Assembly: GCF_000820125.1 (NCBI RefSeq)
Contig: NZ_CDBY01000007.1
Location: forward strand, 55,665 to 119,664
Source of the DNA: Aeromonas simiae
GTDB lineage: Bacteria > Pseudomonadota > Gammaproteobacteria > Enterobacterales > Aeromonadaceae
Length of the DNA stretch: 64,000 bases
Direction: 5' to 3'
Of this stretch, positions 30,921 through 39,187 are shown in pieces. The notes beneath the pieces are model-generated. The model was not told where the DNA came from. It did no database searches and saw nothing but the letters and a program-made list of their open reading frames with translations. Numbering within the stretch: the stretch's first letter is position 1; each line of letters opens with the position of its first letter. Position numbers and translations under genes: made by a program.

Positions 30921-32816
30921 TTGAAAGCTGTGGTCGCCTTTACGCTCTGTGCCCTGGCCTTGCCGGCCCTGGGTCAAACTCTGGAGCAGTCGCTGTATCG
31001 TCAAGCGCACGACGCGGTGCGTGCCAATGACATGGATCGCTTCTACCAATTGCGCTCCCGTCTGACTCACTATCCGCTGCTGCCCTATCTCGACTACTAC
31101 CGCTTGGCGTTTCGTCCCGGTCAGGCCGATTACGGCGAAGTGACCGGTTTTATCCGCCAGCACGGGGATACCCCCCAATCCAACCGGCTCGAGCGCAGCT
31201 ACCTGCAATATCTGGCCGATAGCGGCCAGTGGAGCACCTTCCTGCACTTCTATCCCAAGGAGCCGAGCTCGACCGGCCTGCGCTGCCTGCATTACGAGGC
31301 CAAGTATCACACCGGGCAGCGCAATGAGGCGCTGCGCGCCGCAGGCCAGATCTGGATGAGCGGCGAGTCACGTCCCGATGCCTGTGACAGCCTGTTCAAG
31401 CTCTGGCAACAGGCGGGGCTGCGCAGCACCGACAAGGTGTGGCAGCGCATGACCCTGGCCTTTGCCGAAGGGAACGGCAACCTGATCCGCCATCTGATGC
31501 CGGCGCTGGGCAGCAGCCAGGGGGATGGACAGCTGCTGCTCGACACCTTCGAGCGCCCCGCCAAGGTCAGCAATCCGGCCAGCTATGGCAGCGCCGGCAA
31601 GGGGCGCCAGGCACTGCTGCTCGGCCTGACCCGCTATGCCAATGAGGATGCTGATAGGGCTATCTCGCTGCTGACCGATTATCGCAGCCGTTACCGCCTG
31701 AGTGCGGCCGAGATGGCGCCGGTTGAGCGGGCTGCCGCCCGCCGACTGCTGCTCGATCGCGCCCTGTTCCAACGCGATTGGGTCGATGCGACAGTGCGCC
31801 GGCTCAAAGAGCCTGAGCTGCTCGAGCTGCGCGCCCGCTTGGCGCTGTGGGAGCTCAACTGGGCCCAGCTCGGTGAGTGGGTCAAGTTGATGCCGATGGC
31901 GCTGCAAAAGAGCGACCGCTGGCGTTATTGGCAGGCGCGCGCCCTGTCCGAGCGGGGCCAGCAGCAGCCGGCCCATTCTCTGTTCCAAGAGACCGCCAAC
32001 CTGCGCGGCTTCTATGGTTTCATGGCGGCGCAGCGCATCGGGGTGCCCTACCGGCTCAAAAACGAGCAGGTGGGGGCCGTGCCGGCCTGGCCATCGGCGG
32101 TGAAGCAGTGGCCTTTCCTGGCCCGGGTCCGCGAGCTCAAGGCGATGCAGGATCTGACCGGGGCGCGCGCCGAGTGGGTGCACAACCTCGATCGCAGCAG
32201 CTACCAACAGAAACTCACCTTCGCCGCCCTGGCTGAGCAGCAGGGGTGGCATGACCTTGGCATCCTGGCCACCATCCGCGCCGAGGCGTGGGACGCGCTC
32301 GATCTGCGCTTCCCCATGCCGCTGCGACCCACCTTTGACCGGGTGGCGCGCGAACACGGCATGGAGTCGACCCTGCTCTACGCCATCTCGCGTCAGGAGA
32401 GTGCCATGTACCCGCTGGCCCAGTCGCCGGTCGGGGCGCGCGGTCTGATGCAACTGATGCCGGCTACCGCCCGCCACACCGCCGGCAAGGTGGGTTACCC
32501 CTATCGCGATGAGCAGCAGCTGTTTGATCCCGAGGTGAACATTCAGCTCGGCAGCGCCTACCTGAGGGGGCTGCTCGACAACTACAACGGCAACCGGGTC
32601 TTTGCCGCCGCCGCTTACAATGCGGGGCCGGGACGGGTCGCCCGCTGGCGGGCCCAGAGTTCGGGCAAGCCTATCGACGTGTGGGTGGAGGGGATCCCGT
32701 TTCGGGAGACCCGCAACTATGTGCAGAATGTGCTCTCGTTCAATCTGATCTATCAACACAAGAGCAACCGGGCACCGCAGCTGTTTAGCCAGCAGGAATT
32801 GCAAGGACGATATTGA
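30921..32816 (+). CDS. slt: Soluble lytic murein transglycosylase
   Basis: Slt cleaves peptidoglycan to 1,6-anhydromuropeptides in the periplasm. The 631-residue product has a signal peptide ending near ALPALG/Q. An alpha-superhelical U and L domain of about 430 residues follows, then the SLT catalytic domain. The catalytic glutamate is E493 in ISRQESAM, and GLMQLMPATAR and AAAYNAGPGRVARW follow. A TTG at 30921 is chosen because GGAG lies eight bases upstream; a GTG at 30912 is the alternative. In E. coli slt is followed by trpR; here a GalR-like regulator follows. Confidence 0.95.
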   Translation: MKAVVAFTLCALALPALGQTLEQSLYRQAHDAVRANDMDRFYQLRSRLTHYPLLPYLDYYRLAFRPGQADYGEVTGFIRQHGDTPQSNRLERSYLQYLADSGQWSTFLHFYPKEPSSTGLRCLHYEAKYHTGQRNEALRAAGQIWMSGESRPDACDSLFKLWQQAGLRSTDKVWQRMTLAFAEGNGNLIRHLMPALGSSQGDGQLLLDTFERPAKVSNPASYGSAGKGRQALLLGLTRYANEDADRAISLLTDYRSRYRLSAAEMAPVERAAARRLLLDRALFQRDWVDATVRRLKEPELLELRARLALWELNWAQLGEWVKLMPMALQKSDRWRYWQARALSERGQQQPAHSLFQETANLRGFYGFMAAQRIGVPYRLKNEQVGAVPAWPSAVKQWPFLARVRELKAMQDLTGARAEWVHNLDRSSYQQKLTFAALAEQQGWHDLGILATIRAEAWDALDLRFPMPLRPTFDRVAREHGMESTLLYAISRQESAMYPLAQSPVGARGLMQLMPATARHTAGKVGYPYRDEQQLFDPEVNIQLGSAYLRGLLDNYNGNRVFAAAAYNAGPGRVARWRAQSSGKPIDVWVEGIPFRETRNYVQNVLSFNLIYQHKSNRAPQLFSQQELQGRY

Positions 32817-32983
32817 GCACGAGACCCTCTGGGGGCAGTAAGAAGCGACGAATCAAGCCGCGAGCACGCTCTGATAATCAATTTTTCAGTGCATTCATGG
32901 CGTTGAGGTGATCTTGACCAGACTTGTCGCCGCCGGTTCAGGTATACTGGCCCCCATGACGGATCCCAGATAAGGATTTGAGT

Positions 32984-33982
32984 GTGGCAACGATCAAAGA
33001 TGTCTCCCGATTGGCCAATGTGTCGATCTCGACCGTATCCCGGGTTATCAACAACACGGCTCAGGTGGCACCAGAGAAGCGAGAAGCTGTGCTGGCCGCC
33101 ATGAAGGAGCTGAATTTCCGTCCCAACAGCTTTGCCCAGGCGCTGGTGAGCAAACGTTCCAATTGCGTCGGCGTGCTGGTGGGCGATCTCTGTGGTGGCC
33201 CCTTCTTCGCCCAGATGATGCGCGGTGTCGAGCGGGTGGTGGACGCCAGCAACAAGTTCACCATCGTCATGTCCGGCAACCATGAAGAGGATCGTGAGCG
33301 TCACGCCATTCAGGCGCTGCAACAGCGGCAGTGCGACGCGCTGATCCTGCACAGCAAGGCGTTGCCGGATGAAGAGCTGGCCGAGCTGGCCGCCGGCGAC
33401 ACCCCGGTCGTGTTCATCAACCGCCTGATCCCTGGCGTTGAGGATCGCTGCGTCTGGTTCGACAACCGGGCCGGCATCATGACCGCCTGTCAGCATCTGA
33501 TCGACAAGGGGCATCGCCGCATCGCCTTCGTCACTTCGGACGATGAGATCTTCGTCGATGGGCAGCAGCGGATGCGCGGCTATCGCGAGACCCTGGCCAA
33601 GGCCGGCATCGACTATGACGAGGCGCTGGTGGGCAAGGGGTATGCCGACGAGCAAGGGGGCTATGTCGCCATGGCCTCGCTGCTGGAGCGGGGAGTCGAC
33701 TTCACCGCCGTGCTGGGGTTCAACGATGGTATGGTGGCCGGCGCCATCTCCTGCCTGCTGGAGCATGGTTACCAGATCCCGAGCCAGGTTTCGGTGGTCG
33801 GGTTCGATGATATTCCCTATGCCCGCTACACCTACCCCAAGCTGACCACCGTCAGGTATCCCATCGAAGAGATGGGCGAGCGCGCCGCCGATTTGGCCAT
33901 GGCGCTGCTCGATGGGCGTGGCGAGGAGCTGCTCGAGCGCAAGTTTGAGCCTGAACTCATCGTACGTGAATCGGTAGCCTGA
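32984..33982 (+). CDS. LacI/GalR-family repressor (GalR-like)
   Basis: The 332-residue protein has an N-terminal LacI helix-turn-helix (TIKDVSRLANVSISTVSRVINN), a hinge helix near 50-58 and a periplasmic-binding-protein-like sensor domain. The sensor domain matches E. coli GalR in segments such as FINRLIPGVEDRC and VVGFDDIPYARYTYPKLTTVRYP. The inducer is probably a sugar; galactose is not shown. The GTG at 32984 is chosen since it gives the usual MATIKDV start and has TAAGGA seven bases before it. No sugar-utilisation genes are adjacent. A LacI-type palindrome lies just after the gene. Confidence 0.9.
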   Translation: MATIKDVSRLANVSISTVSRVINNTAQVAPEKREAVLAAMKELNFRPNSFAQALVSKRSNCVGVLVGDLCGGPFFAQMMRGVERVVDASNKFTIVMSGNHEEDRERHAIQALQQRQCDALILHSKALPDEELAELAAGDTPVVFINRLIPGVEDRCVWFDNRAGIMTACQHLIDKGHRRIAFVTSDDEIFVDGQQRMRGYRETLAKAGIDYDEALVGKGYADEQGGYVAMASLLERGVDFTAVLGFNDGMVAGAISCLLEHGYQIPSQVSVVGFDDIPYARYTYPKLTTVRYPIEEMGERAADLAMALLDGRGEELLERKFEPELIVRESVA

Positions 33983-33986
33983 TCGG

Positions 33987-34012
33987 AGGGCGCCCCCGGG
34001 CGCCCTATTTCT
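33987..34012 (+). terminator. Intrinsic terminator after the GalR-like gene
   Basis: AGGGCGCC and GGCGCCCT form an 8-bp stem with a 4-nt loop, followed by ATTTCT, four bases after the stop codon. Confidence 0.75.
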
Positions 34013-34021
34013 GCGCTCAAA

Positions 34022-34052
34022 TTTGAAAGCGATTTCAGAAATCATTTTCAAA
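34022..34052. promoter_or_regulatory. Compound palindrome, candidate LacI-family operator
   Basis: Two 15-base arms (34022-34036 and 34038-34052) are inverted copies with 13 of 15 matches around a single centre base. The left arm contains a second palindrome, TGAAAGCGATTTCA (34024-34037), with the central CG typical of LacI-family operators. It lies between the GalR-like gene and the structured leader at 34090-34211. Confidence 0.45.
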
Positions 34053-34089
34053 CGTGATCTGCTTCAAAGCTTTTTACAGGCCGGGGCTC

Positions 34090-34211
34090 TAGGATAGGCT
34101 CCACGAATTAGGAGCCTGTGCTCCCGATTTTCCCGCTGTGGGAAGTATCTGGATATCCAGCTATTTCCTTCGTTACTTTCGACGGTCATCATGGATGGCC
34201 GTTTTTTTTTG
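34090..34211 (+). ncRNA. Candidate small RNA or structured leader
   Basis: Three hairpins follow each other: AGGCTCC/GGAGCCT near 34096-34118, GGAA-TA-CTGGA/TCCAG-TA-TTCC near 34140-34175, and a 9-bp stem ACGGTCATC/GATGGCCGT with a 3-nt loop followed by about ten T residues (34181-34211). The last is a strong terminator that ends only about 14 nt before the ATG of the YeeZ-like gene. The segment could be an independent small RNA or an attenuator or riboswitch of that gene. No known RNA family was recognised and no convincing promoter was identified. Exact ends are guesses. Confidence 0.42.
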
Positions 34212-34224
34212 CCTGGAGTCAGAG

Positions 34225-35025
34225 ATGGGACGTATTGCCATCGTGGGGGCCGGTTGGCTGGGAGAGCCCCTGGCGCGCGCCTTGTTGGCGCGAGGAGAGG
34301 CGGTGGTGGCGACCACGACCGACTCCTGCAAACAGGCCAGGCTGGCCGGGGAGGGGATAGAGACCCACCTGCTGCACGCCGATGAGGCGGGTGCATGGCC
34401 GCTCGGCCAGTGCGACGCCCTGGTTATTACCCTGCCTCCAAGCCGGGTGGCCGATTACCCGCAGGCGATCGCCCGCCTGTGCGCGCAGGCGCGCCAGCAC
34501 GGGGTGACGCGGCTGCTGCTCATCGGGGCCACCTCGGTCTATCGCCCCGGGCAGCGCGAGGAGGACACGCCTGCCGGCGAGGGGGAGCGGGCGTTGCGGC
34601 TGCTGCGTGCCGAACAGGCGGCGCGGGGAAGTGGCATAGCGCAGGTGGTGGTGCTGCGCGCGGCCGGGCTCTATGGGCCAGGACGCCATCCCGGCCGCTT
34701 CCTCGCCGGGCGCGAGTGTCATGGCGGCGCCCAAGCGGTGAATCTGGTGCACCTCGATGATGTGGTGGCGGCCTGCATGCTGCTGCTTGAGTCCGCTGCG
34801 CGCCGATGTGCCTACGTAGTGAGCGCCCCGGTCCATCCTTGCCGCGCCGACTTCTATGAGCAGGCGGCCAGGGCGCTGGGCCTTGCGCCGCCACGTTTCG
34901 TCGCGCCACAGGGGGAGTACCTGCCGCTGAGCGGAAAGGCGCTGTGTGATGAGCTCGGTTTTGTGTATCGCTGGCCGGACCCGCTGGCCTGGCTTGGGCA
35001 CGATGCGGTTTGCCAAGGGGAGTAG
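34225..35025 (+). CDS. YeeZ-like NAD(P)-binding epimerase-family protein
   Basis: The 266-residue protein starts with a Rossmann dinucleotide-binding motif (IAIVGAGWLGEPLARALL). It continues with the SDR-like pattern LLLIGATSVYRPG and VVVLRAAGLYGPGRHP, and ends with VNLVHLDDVVAACMLLL. This matches the YeeZ group of extended short-chain dehydrogenases or epimerases. The substrate is unknown. The ATG at 34225 has GGAG six bases before it. A strong terminator hairpin lies immediately upstream, which suggests attenuation or a separate promoter. Confidence 0.85.
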   Translation: MGRIAIVGAGWLGEPLARALLARGEAVVATTTDSCKQARLAGEGIETHLLHADEAGAWPLGQCDALVITLPPSRVADYPQAIARLCAQARQHGVTRLLLIGATSVYRPGQREEDTPAGEGERALRLLRAEQAARGSGIAQVVVLRAAGLYGPGRHPGRFLAGRECHGGAQAVNLVHLDDVVAACMLLLESAARRCAYVVSAPVHPCRADFYEQAARALGLAPPRFVAPQGEYLPLSGKALCDELGFVYRWPDPLAWLGHDAVCQGE

Positions 35026-35069
35026 CGGCCTCTATCATGCCGCCCATCCATCCTAGCGGAGCAGTAAGA

Positions 35070-35474
35070 ATGGTTGATGCAGTACGATACCCGGACGGCG
35101 ATCTGCTGTTGCGGACCCTGGCCATGCCGGCCGACACCAATGCCAACGGCGATATCTTCGGTGGCTGGATCATGTCCCAGATGGACATAGGGGGCGGCAT
35201 TTTGGCCAAGGAGCTGGCGCGGGGGCGGATCTGCACCGTCTCGATAGAGGGGATGACCTTCCACCACCCCATCAAGGTCGGCGACGTGGTCTGCTGTTAT
35301 GGGCGCTGCCAGCGTATCGGTCGCAGCTCGATGCAGATCAAGCTGGAGGTGTGGGTCAAGCCGGTGCTGCGCGAGAACGAGGCGCAGCGCTACTGCGTCA
35401 CCGAAGGGGTCTTCAACTATGTGGCCATCGACGAGCTGGGGCGCCCGCGGGCGGTGCCGCAGGCCGTCGCCTAG
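35070..35474 (+). CDS. yciA: Acyl-CoA thioesterase YciA
   Basis: YciA is a hot-dog-fold thioesterase that hydrolyses a broad range of acyl-CoAs. The 134-residue product carries the family motif NANGDIFGGWIMSQMDIGGG with the catalytic aspartate, followed by FHHPIKVGDVVCCYG. The size matches E. coli YciA (132). The ATG at 35070 has TAAG shortly upstream. It overlaps the convergent small gene by four bases at the stop codons. Confidence 0.93.
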   Translation: MVDAVRYPDGDLLLRTLAMPADTNANGDIFGGWIMSQMDIGGGILAKELARGRICTVSIEGMTFHHPIKVGDVVCCYGRCQRIGRSSMQIKLEVWVKPVLRENEAQRYCVTEGVFNYVAIDELGRPRAVPQAVA

Positions 35475-35689
35475 AGGGGATGGGCGCTGATGATGGAGAT
35501 CGCTTCATCGAAGCCGCCCTTTTGCCGTATCATGAGCTCCAGCATCTGCTCTGAGCCGATGCAGCGCTGCTGATCAAACAGACAGAGATCGCCCTGAACG
35601 TCACGCATGATGAGATAGGGCAGAGTCAGCTCGATATGCTGGTTGATGCCATATCGGTTGAGATAGTGAATCCGGTAGTGGTAGGCCAT
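35471..35689 (-). CDS. Small conserved-looking hypothetical protein
   Basis: The 72-residue product (MAYHYRIHYLNRYGINQHIE at its start) is soluble and has no recognised motif. It resembles a short beta-rich protein with an acidic and hydrophobic C-terminal half containing a single pair QQRC. A good Shine-Dalgarno sequence (GGGAG) lies 8-9 bases before the ATG, and codon use looks normal for the region. It is convergent with yciA. Confidence 0.6.
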   Translation of the reverse strand: MAYHYRIHYLNRYGINQHIELTLPYLIMRDVQGDLCLFDQQRCIGSEQMLELMIRQKGGFDEAISIISAHPL

Positions 35690-35789
35690 GGGGCATCTCC
35701 CTGTGCTGTCACAAAGCTATGAGCCTAGCCGTTTTTTTGCCCTCTTCCTGCCCATGGCGGGCAGAAAGAACAGAGATGGTTGTCCGCTA

Positions 35790-36635
35790 ATGAAAAAAAG
35801 CTATCGCATCGTAGGAACGTCCCTGCTCGCTCTGGGGCTGGTGGGGTGTTTTGAGGTGCCCGAGCAGGGCTACTTCGTGACCGCAGCCGGGGTCGTGGAT
35901 GGGGTGGATTGCGCCCGTCCCCCCCTGGTGGCGTTGGCCAACCGGGCCCTGCCGCAGGAATTCAGCCTCACGGTGTGGAACCTGTTCAAGGGGCAGCGCA
36001 AGGATTGGCTGGAGGGGATGGAGCGCTTCGTCAAGGAGCGGGATCTGGTGCTGCTGCAAGAGACGCGCACCAGCCCTGAGCTGTTGCAGTGGCTGCGCCA
36101 GGATAACTACGAGTGGCAGCAGTTGCAGGCCTTCACCCAGGGCAGCAGTTCGTTCGGGGTGATGACGGCTTCCAAGACGCCCCAGGCGTTCGTCTGTGGC
36201 GTGCGCTCACCCGAGCCCTTCATCCGCATCCCCAAGTCGGGGCTGGTCAGCCTCTATCCGCTACAGGGAGATCCTGACGGGGTCATGGTGATCAACCTGC
36301 ATGCGGTCAACTTCGAGCTCGGCATGGCCGGGTTTCGCGAGCAGCTGCGCGAGTTGACCGCGCTGGTGCACCAGCATCAGGGGCCGGTGATCCTGGCCGG
36401 TGACTTCAATACCTGGAGCGACAAGCGTCAGCGCTGGATAGATGATCTGGTGAGCGATCTCTCCCTTAGCGAGGCCATCCCGGCGCCGGATCTGCGCCGT
36501 ACCGCCTTTGGCCGCCCGCTCGATCACCTCTATTACCGCAACCTCGATCTGGTAGAGGTGAGTGCCCCGCAGACCACAGCGTCGGATCACAACCCGATCC
36601 TGGCGCGCTTTCGGGCGCAGAAGCTGACGCCCTGA
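35790..36635 (+). CDS. Lipoprotein of the endonuclease/exonuclease/phosphatase family
   Basis: The 281-residue product begins with a lipoprotein signal (MKKSYRIVGTSLLALGLVGC) whose lipobox cysteine is residue 20. The rest shows the EEP fold: FSLTVWNLFKGQRKDW, LVLLQETR with the metal-binding glutamate, INLHAVNFELG, VILAGDFNTW and the terminal SDHNPILARF. The domain resembles E. coli YafD. The presence of a lipobox suggests it acts at the cell surface or in the periplasm; whether the substrate is DNA, a phospholipid or a phosphosugar is unknown. Confidence 0.85.
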   Translation: MKKSYRIVGTSLLALGLVGCFEVPEQGYFVTAAGVVDGVDCARPPLVALANRALPQEFSLTVWNLFKGQRKDWLEGMERFVKERDLVLLQETRTSPELLQWLRQDNYEWQQLQAFTQGSSSFGVMTASKTPQAFVCGVRSPEPFIRIPKSGLVSLYPLQGDPDGVMVINLHAVNFELGMAGFREQLRELTALVHQHQGPVILAGDFNTWSDKRQRWIDDLVSDLSLSEAIPAPDLRRTAFGRPLDHLYYRNLDLVEVSAPQTTASDHNPILARFRAQKLTP

Positions 36636-36661
36636 GCGGCATCATCGTCCATTTTCACATA

Positions 36662-36692
36662 AAAAAAGCCGACGCATTGCGTCGGCTTTTTG
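36662..36692. terminator. Bidirectional terminator between the EEP gene and ahpF
   Basis: GCCGACGC (36668-36675) and GCGTCGGC (36679-36686) form a perfect stem with an ATT loop, flanked by A7 and T5. It serves both convergent genes. Confidence 0.9.
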
Positions 36693-36704
36693 CATCGGAT
36701 GACC

Positions 36705-38285
36705 TTAGGCGGTCACGGCCTCGGCCTGCTCGCGCACCGGTGCCGGGGTGCGGATCAGGTAGTCAAAGGCGCTCAGGGCGGCGGTGGCGCCGGAGCCCAT
36801 GGAGATGATGATCTGCTTGTAGGGGGCGGTGGTGGCATCCCCTGCGGCAAACACGCCCGGCATGGAGGTGGTGCCCTTGGCATCGATCTCAATCTCACCG
36901 AAGCGAGTCAGGGCGACGTCGGTGCCCTTGAGGAACTCGGTGTTGGGCACCAGGCCGATCTGGACGAAGATACCGGCCAGTTCGACCTGCTTGATCTCGC
37001 CCGTGGTGCGATCTTCATAAGTCAGTCCGGTCACCTTGTTGCCATCCCCCAGCACCTCGGTGGTGCGGGCGCTCATGATGATGTCGACGTTGGGCAGGGA
37101 GCGGGCCTTCTGTTGCAGCACCTCGTCGGCGCGCAGGGTGTCGGCGAACTCCAGCACGGTGACGTGCTCGACGATACCGGCCAAGTCGATGGCGGCCTCA
37201 ATGCCGGAGTTACCGCCACCCACCACGGCGACTCGCTTGCCCTTGAAGAAGGGACCGTCGCAATGGGGGCAGTAAGCCACGCCCTTGGTGCGGTACTCCA
37301 CTTCACCCGGCACGTTCAGGTCGCGCCAGCGGGCACCGGTGGCCAGGATCACCGAGCGGCTCTTGAGGGAGGCGCCGGAGGCCAGATCCACCTCGACGTA
37401 GTCGCCCTTCTTCACGGTGGCGGCACGCTGCTCGGTGATGATATCGACGCCGTACTGCTTGACGTGCTGCTCGAGGCTGGCGGCCAGCTTGGGGCCCTCG
37501 GTATAGGGGACGGAGATGAAGTTCTCAATGCCCATGGTATCCATCACTTGGCCCCCGAAACGTTCGGCCAGAATGGCGGTACGGATCCCCTTGCGGGCGG
37601 CGTAGACGGCCGCAGCGGCGCCGGCCGGGCCACCGCCCACCACCAGCACGTCATAGGGCTCGCGCTCGCTCAGCTCGGCCGCTTTACGCTCGGCGGCGCC
37701 GCTGTCGACCTTGGCGAGGATCTCTTCCAACGTGATGCGCCCCTGGCTGAACGGCTGACCGTTCAGGTAGACGTTCGGCACGGCCATGATCTGGCGCTCG
37801 TTAACCTCATCTTGGAACAGGGCGCCGTCGATCATCACGTGGCTGATGTTCGGGTTGAGGGTCGCCATCAGGTTCAGAGCCTGCACCACGTCCGGGCAGT
37901 TGTGGCAGGAGAGCGAGATATAGGTCTCGAAGTGGAACTCACCCTTGAGGTTCTTGATCTGCTCCAGCACGGCCGGATCGGTCTTGGAGGGGTGACCGCC
38001 GTTTTGCAGCAGGGCCAGCACCAGTGAGGTGAACTCATGACCCATGGGAATGCCGGCAAAGTGAACGCGCGGCGCCTGCCCCTGGGGGGCGATGCTCATG
38101 GAAGGCTTGCGATCGGCATTACCCTGGGTCAGGGAAATTTTGGGCGACATCTCGCTGATCTCGCGGGCCAGGGCCTGCAGCTCGGCGGACTTGTCGCTGT
38201 CGTTGCCGGACACGCTGATCTCAATCGGATGGACTATGTACTGCAGATAGGTGTTCAGCTGTTGCTTGAGGTTGGTATCCAACAT
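36705..38285 (-). CDS. ahpF: Alkyl hydroperoxide reductase subunit F
   Basis: AhpF is the flavoprotein that reduces AhpC with NADH. The 526-residue protein has an N-terminal tandem thioredoxin-like domain with the redox pair CHNC. A thioredoxin-reductase-like part follows, with FAD-binding [19 protein letters not shown], the second redox pair CPHC, NAD-binding [17 protein letters not shown] and the C-terminal [10 protein letters not shown]. The ATG at 38285 has AAGGAA eight bases upstream; a TTG two codons earlier is disfavoured. It is 85 bp downstream of ahpC in the same operon. Confidence 0.96.
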   Translation of the reverse strand: MLDTNLKQQLNTYLQYIVHPIEISVSGNDSDKSAELQALAREISEMSPKISLTQGNADRKPSMSIAPQGQAPRVHFAGIPMGHEFTSLVLALLQNGGHPSKTDPAVLEQIKNLKGEFHFETYISLSCHNCPDVVQALNLMATLNPNISHVMIDGALFQDEVNERQIMAVPNVYLNGQPFSQGRITLEEILAKVDSGAAERKAAELSEREPYDVLVVGGGPAGAAAAVYAARKGIRTAILAERFGGQVMDTMGIENFISVPYTEGPKLAASLEQHVKQYGVDIITEQRAATVKKGDYVEVDLASGASLKSRSVILATGARWRDLNVPGEVEYRTKGVAYCPHCDGPFFKGKRVAVVGGGNSGIEAAIDLAGIVEHVTVLEFADTLRADEVLQQKARSLPNVDIIMSARTTEVLGDGNKVTGLTYEDRTTGEIKQVELAGIFVQIGLVPNTEFLKGTDVALTRFGEIEIDAKGTTSMPGVFAAGDATTAPYKQIIISMGSGATAALSAFDYLIRTPAPVREQAEAVTA

Positions 38286-38328
38286 CTTCAAAGTTCCTTA
38301 TATCAAGATTCAGTGAGCCGGAAATGGA

Positions 38329-38350
38329 ACCGGCCCATATTCGGGCCGGT
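38329..38350 (-). terminator. Hairpin between ahpC and ahpF
   Basis: ACCGGCCC and GGGCCGGT form an 8-bp stem with a 6-nt loop. No T-tract follows on the minus strand, so it is more likely an RNA-stabilising or partial attenuation element that raises ahpC over ahpF. Confidence 0.5.
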
Positions 38351-38370
38351 CACAGGGGATGCTGGGAGAC

Positions 38371-38937
38371 TTAAATCTTGCCTACCAGATCCAGGGACGG
38401 GGCCAGAGTGGCTTCGCCTTCCTTCCACTTGGCCGGGCAGACTTCACCCGGGTGGGAGGCAACATACTGGGCAGCCTTGACCTTGCGCAGCAGCTCCAGG
38501 GCGTCACGACCGATACCGCCGGCGTTGATCTCAACGATCTGGATGACACCTTGCGGGTCGATGACGAAGGTACCACGGTCAGCCAGGCCGGCCTCTTCGA
38601 TCATCACGCCGAAGTTGCGGGTGATGGCGCCGGTCGGGTCACCGATCATCGGATACTGGATCTTCTTGATGGTGTCGGAGGTGTCGTGCCAAGCCTTGTG
38701 GGTGAAGTGGGTGTCGGTGGAGACGGAGTAGATCTCGACGCCCAGCTTCTGGAATTCGGCGTAGTTGTCGGCCAGGTCACCCAGCTCAGTCGGGCAGACG
38801 AAGGTGAAGTCAGCCGGGTAGAAGAAGACGACGGACCACTTGCCCTTCAGGTCGGCATCAGAGACGTCGATGAACTTGCCATTGTGGTAGGCGGTGGCGT
38901 TGAACGGCTTGATTTCGGTGTTGATGTAGGTGGACAT
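38371..38937 (-). CDS. ahpC: Alkyl hydroperoxide reductase subunit C (peroxiredoxin)
   Basis: AhpC is a typical 2-Cys peroxiredoxin that reduces hydrogen peroxide and organic peroxides. The 188-residue product shows the peroxidatic cysteine C48 in FTFVCPTE and the resolving cysteine C167 in EVCPAKW, with the GxxRG-like [12 protein letters not shown] segment. Length matches E. coli AhpC (187). ahpF follows in the same direction. A plausible sigma-70 promoter with a weak -35 lies upstream; OxyR control is expected from other bacteria, but no clean OxyR box was found. Confidence 0.97.
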   Translation of the reverse strand: MSTYINTEIKPFNATAYHNGKFIDVSDADLKGKWSVVFFYPADFTFVCPTELGDLADNYAEFQKLGVEIYSVSTDTHFTHKAWHDTSDTIKKIQYPMIGDPTGAITRNFGVMIEEAGLADRGTFVIDPQGVIQIVEINAGGIGRDALELLRKVKAAQYVASHPGEVCPAKWKEGEATLAPSLDLVGKI

Positions 38938-39009
38938 TCGCGATGCTCCTTGGTCAATGTCTCTCGGTGATTTCTGCTCTTGGTTGGCATTGCTGCCTAA
39001 CTGGTTGTC

Positions 39010-39038
39010 ACTATAGCGACTTCAAATAATCGATTAAA
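39010..39038 (-). promoter_or_regulatory. Putative ahpC promoter
   Basis: On the minus strand TATAGT (39010-39015) is preceded at 17 bp by a poor -35, TTTAAT (39033-39038). This fits an activator-dependent promoter. It lies about 75 bp upstream of the ahpC start in an AT-rich patch. Confidence 0.45.
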
Positions 39039-39187
39039 GCGGCAAAACTCTATCGCTTAAATCAGTTTTTTAGATTAATCCATCATGCGTGTATGCAGTA
39101 TGAATGAATCAAGGCCTCTTATACCCCTGTCCAGCCAGAGACTCAACCGGATGAGAGGGGGGCGTTCGTTTTCCGTGAGGCAGTCGG

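Noticed and set aside
32914-32948. TTGACC and TATACT as a promoter of the GalR-like gene
   Set aside because: The spacer is 23 bp, too long for a normal sigma-70 promoter; TATACT alone may be a -10.
36690-38027. 445-codon frame opposite ahpF
   Set aside because: A shadow of ahpF; the composition is low-complexity Gly/His/Val.
39010-39060. OxyR box upstream of ahpC
   Set aside because: ATAG and CTAT elements are present but not at the spacing of the OxyR consensus, so only a promoter was annotated.
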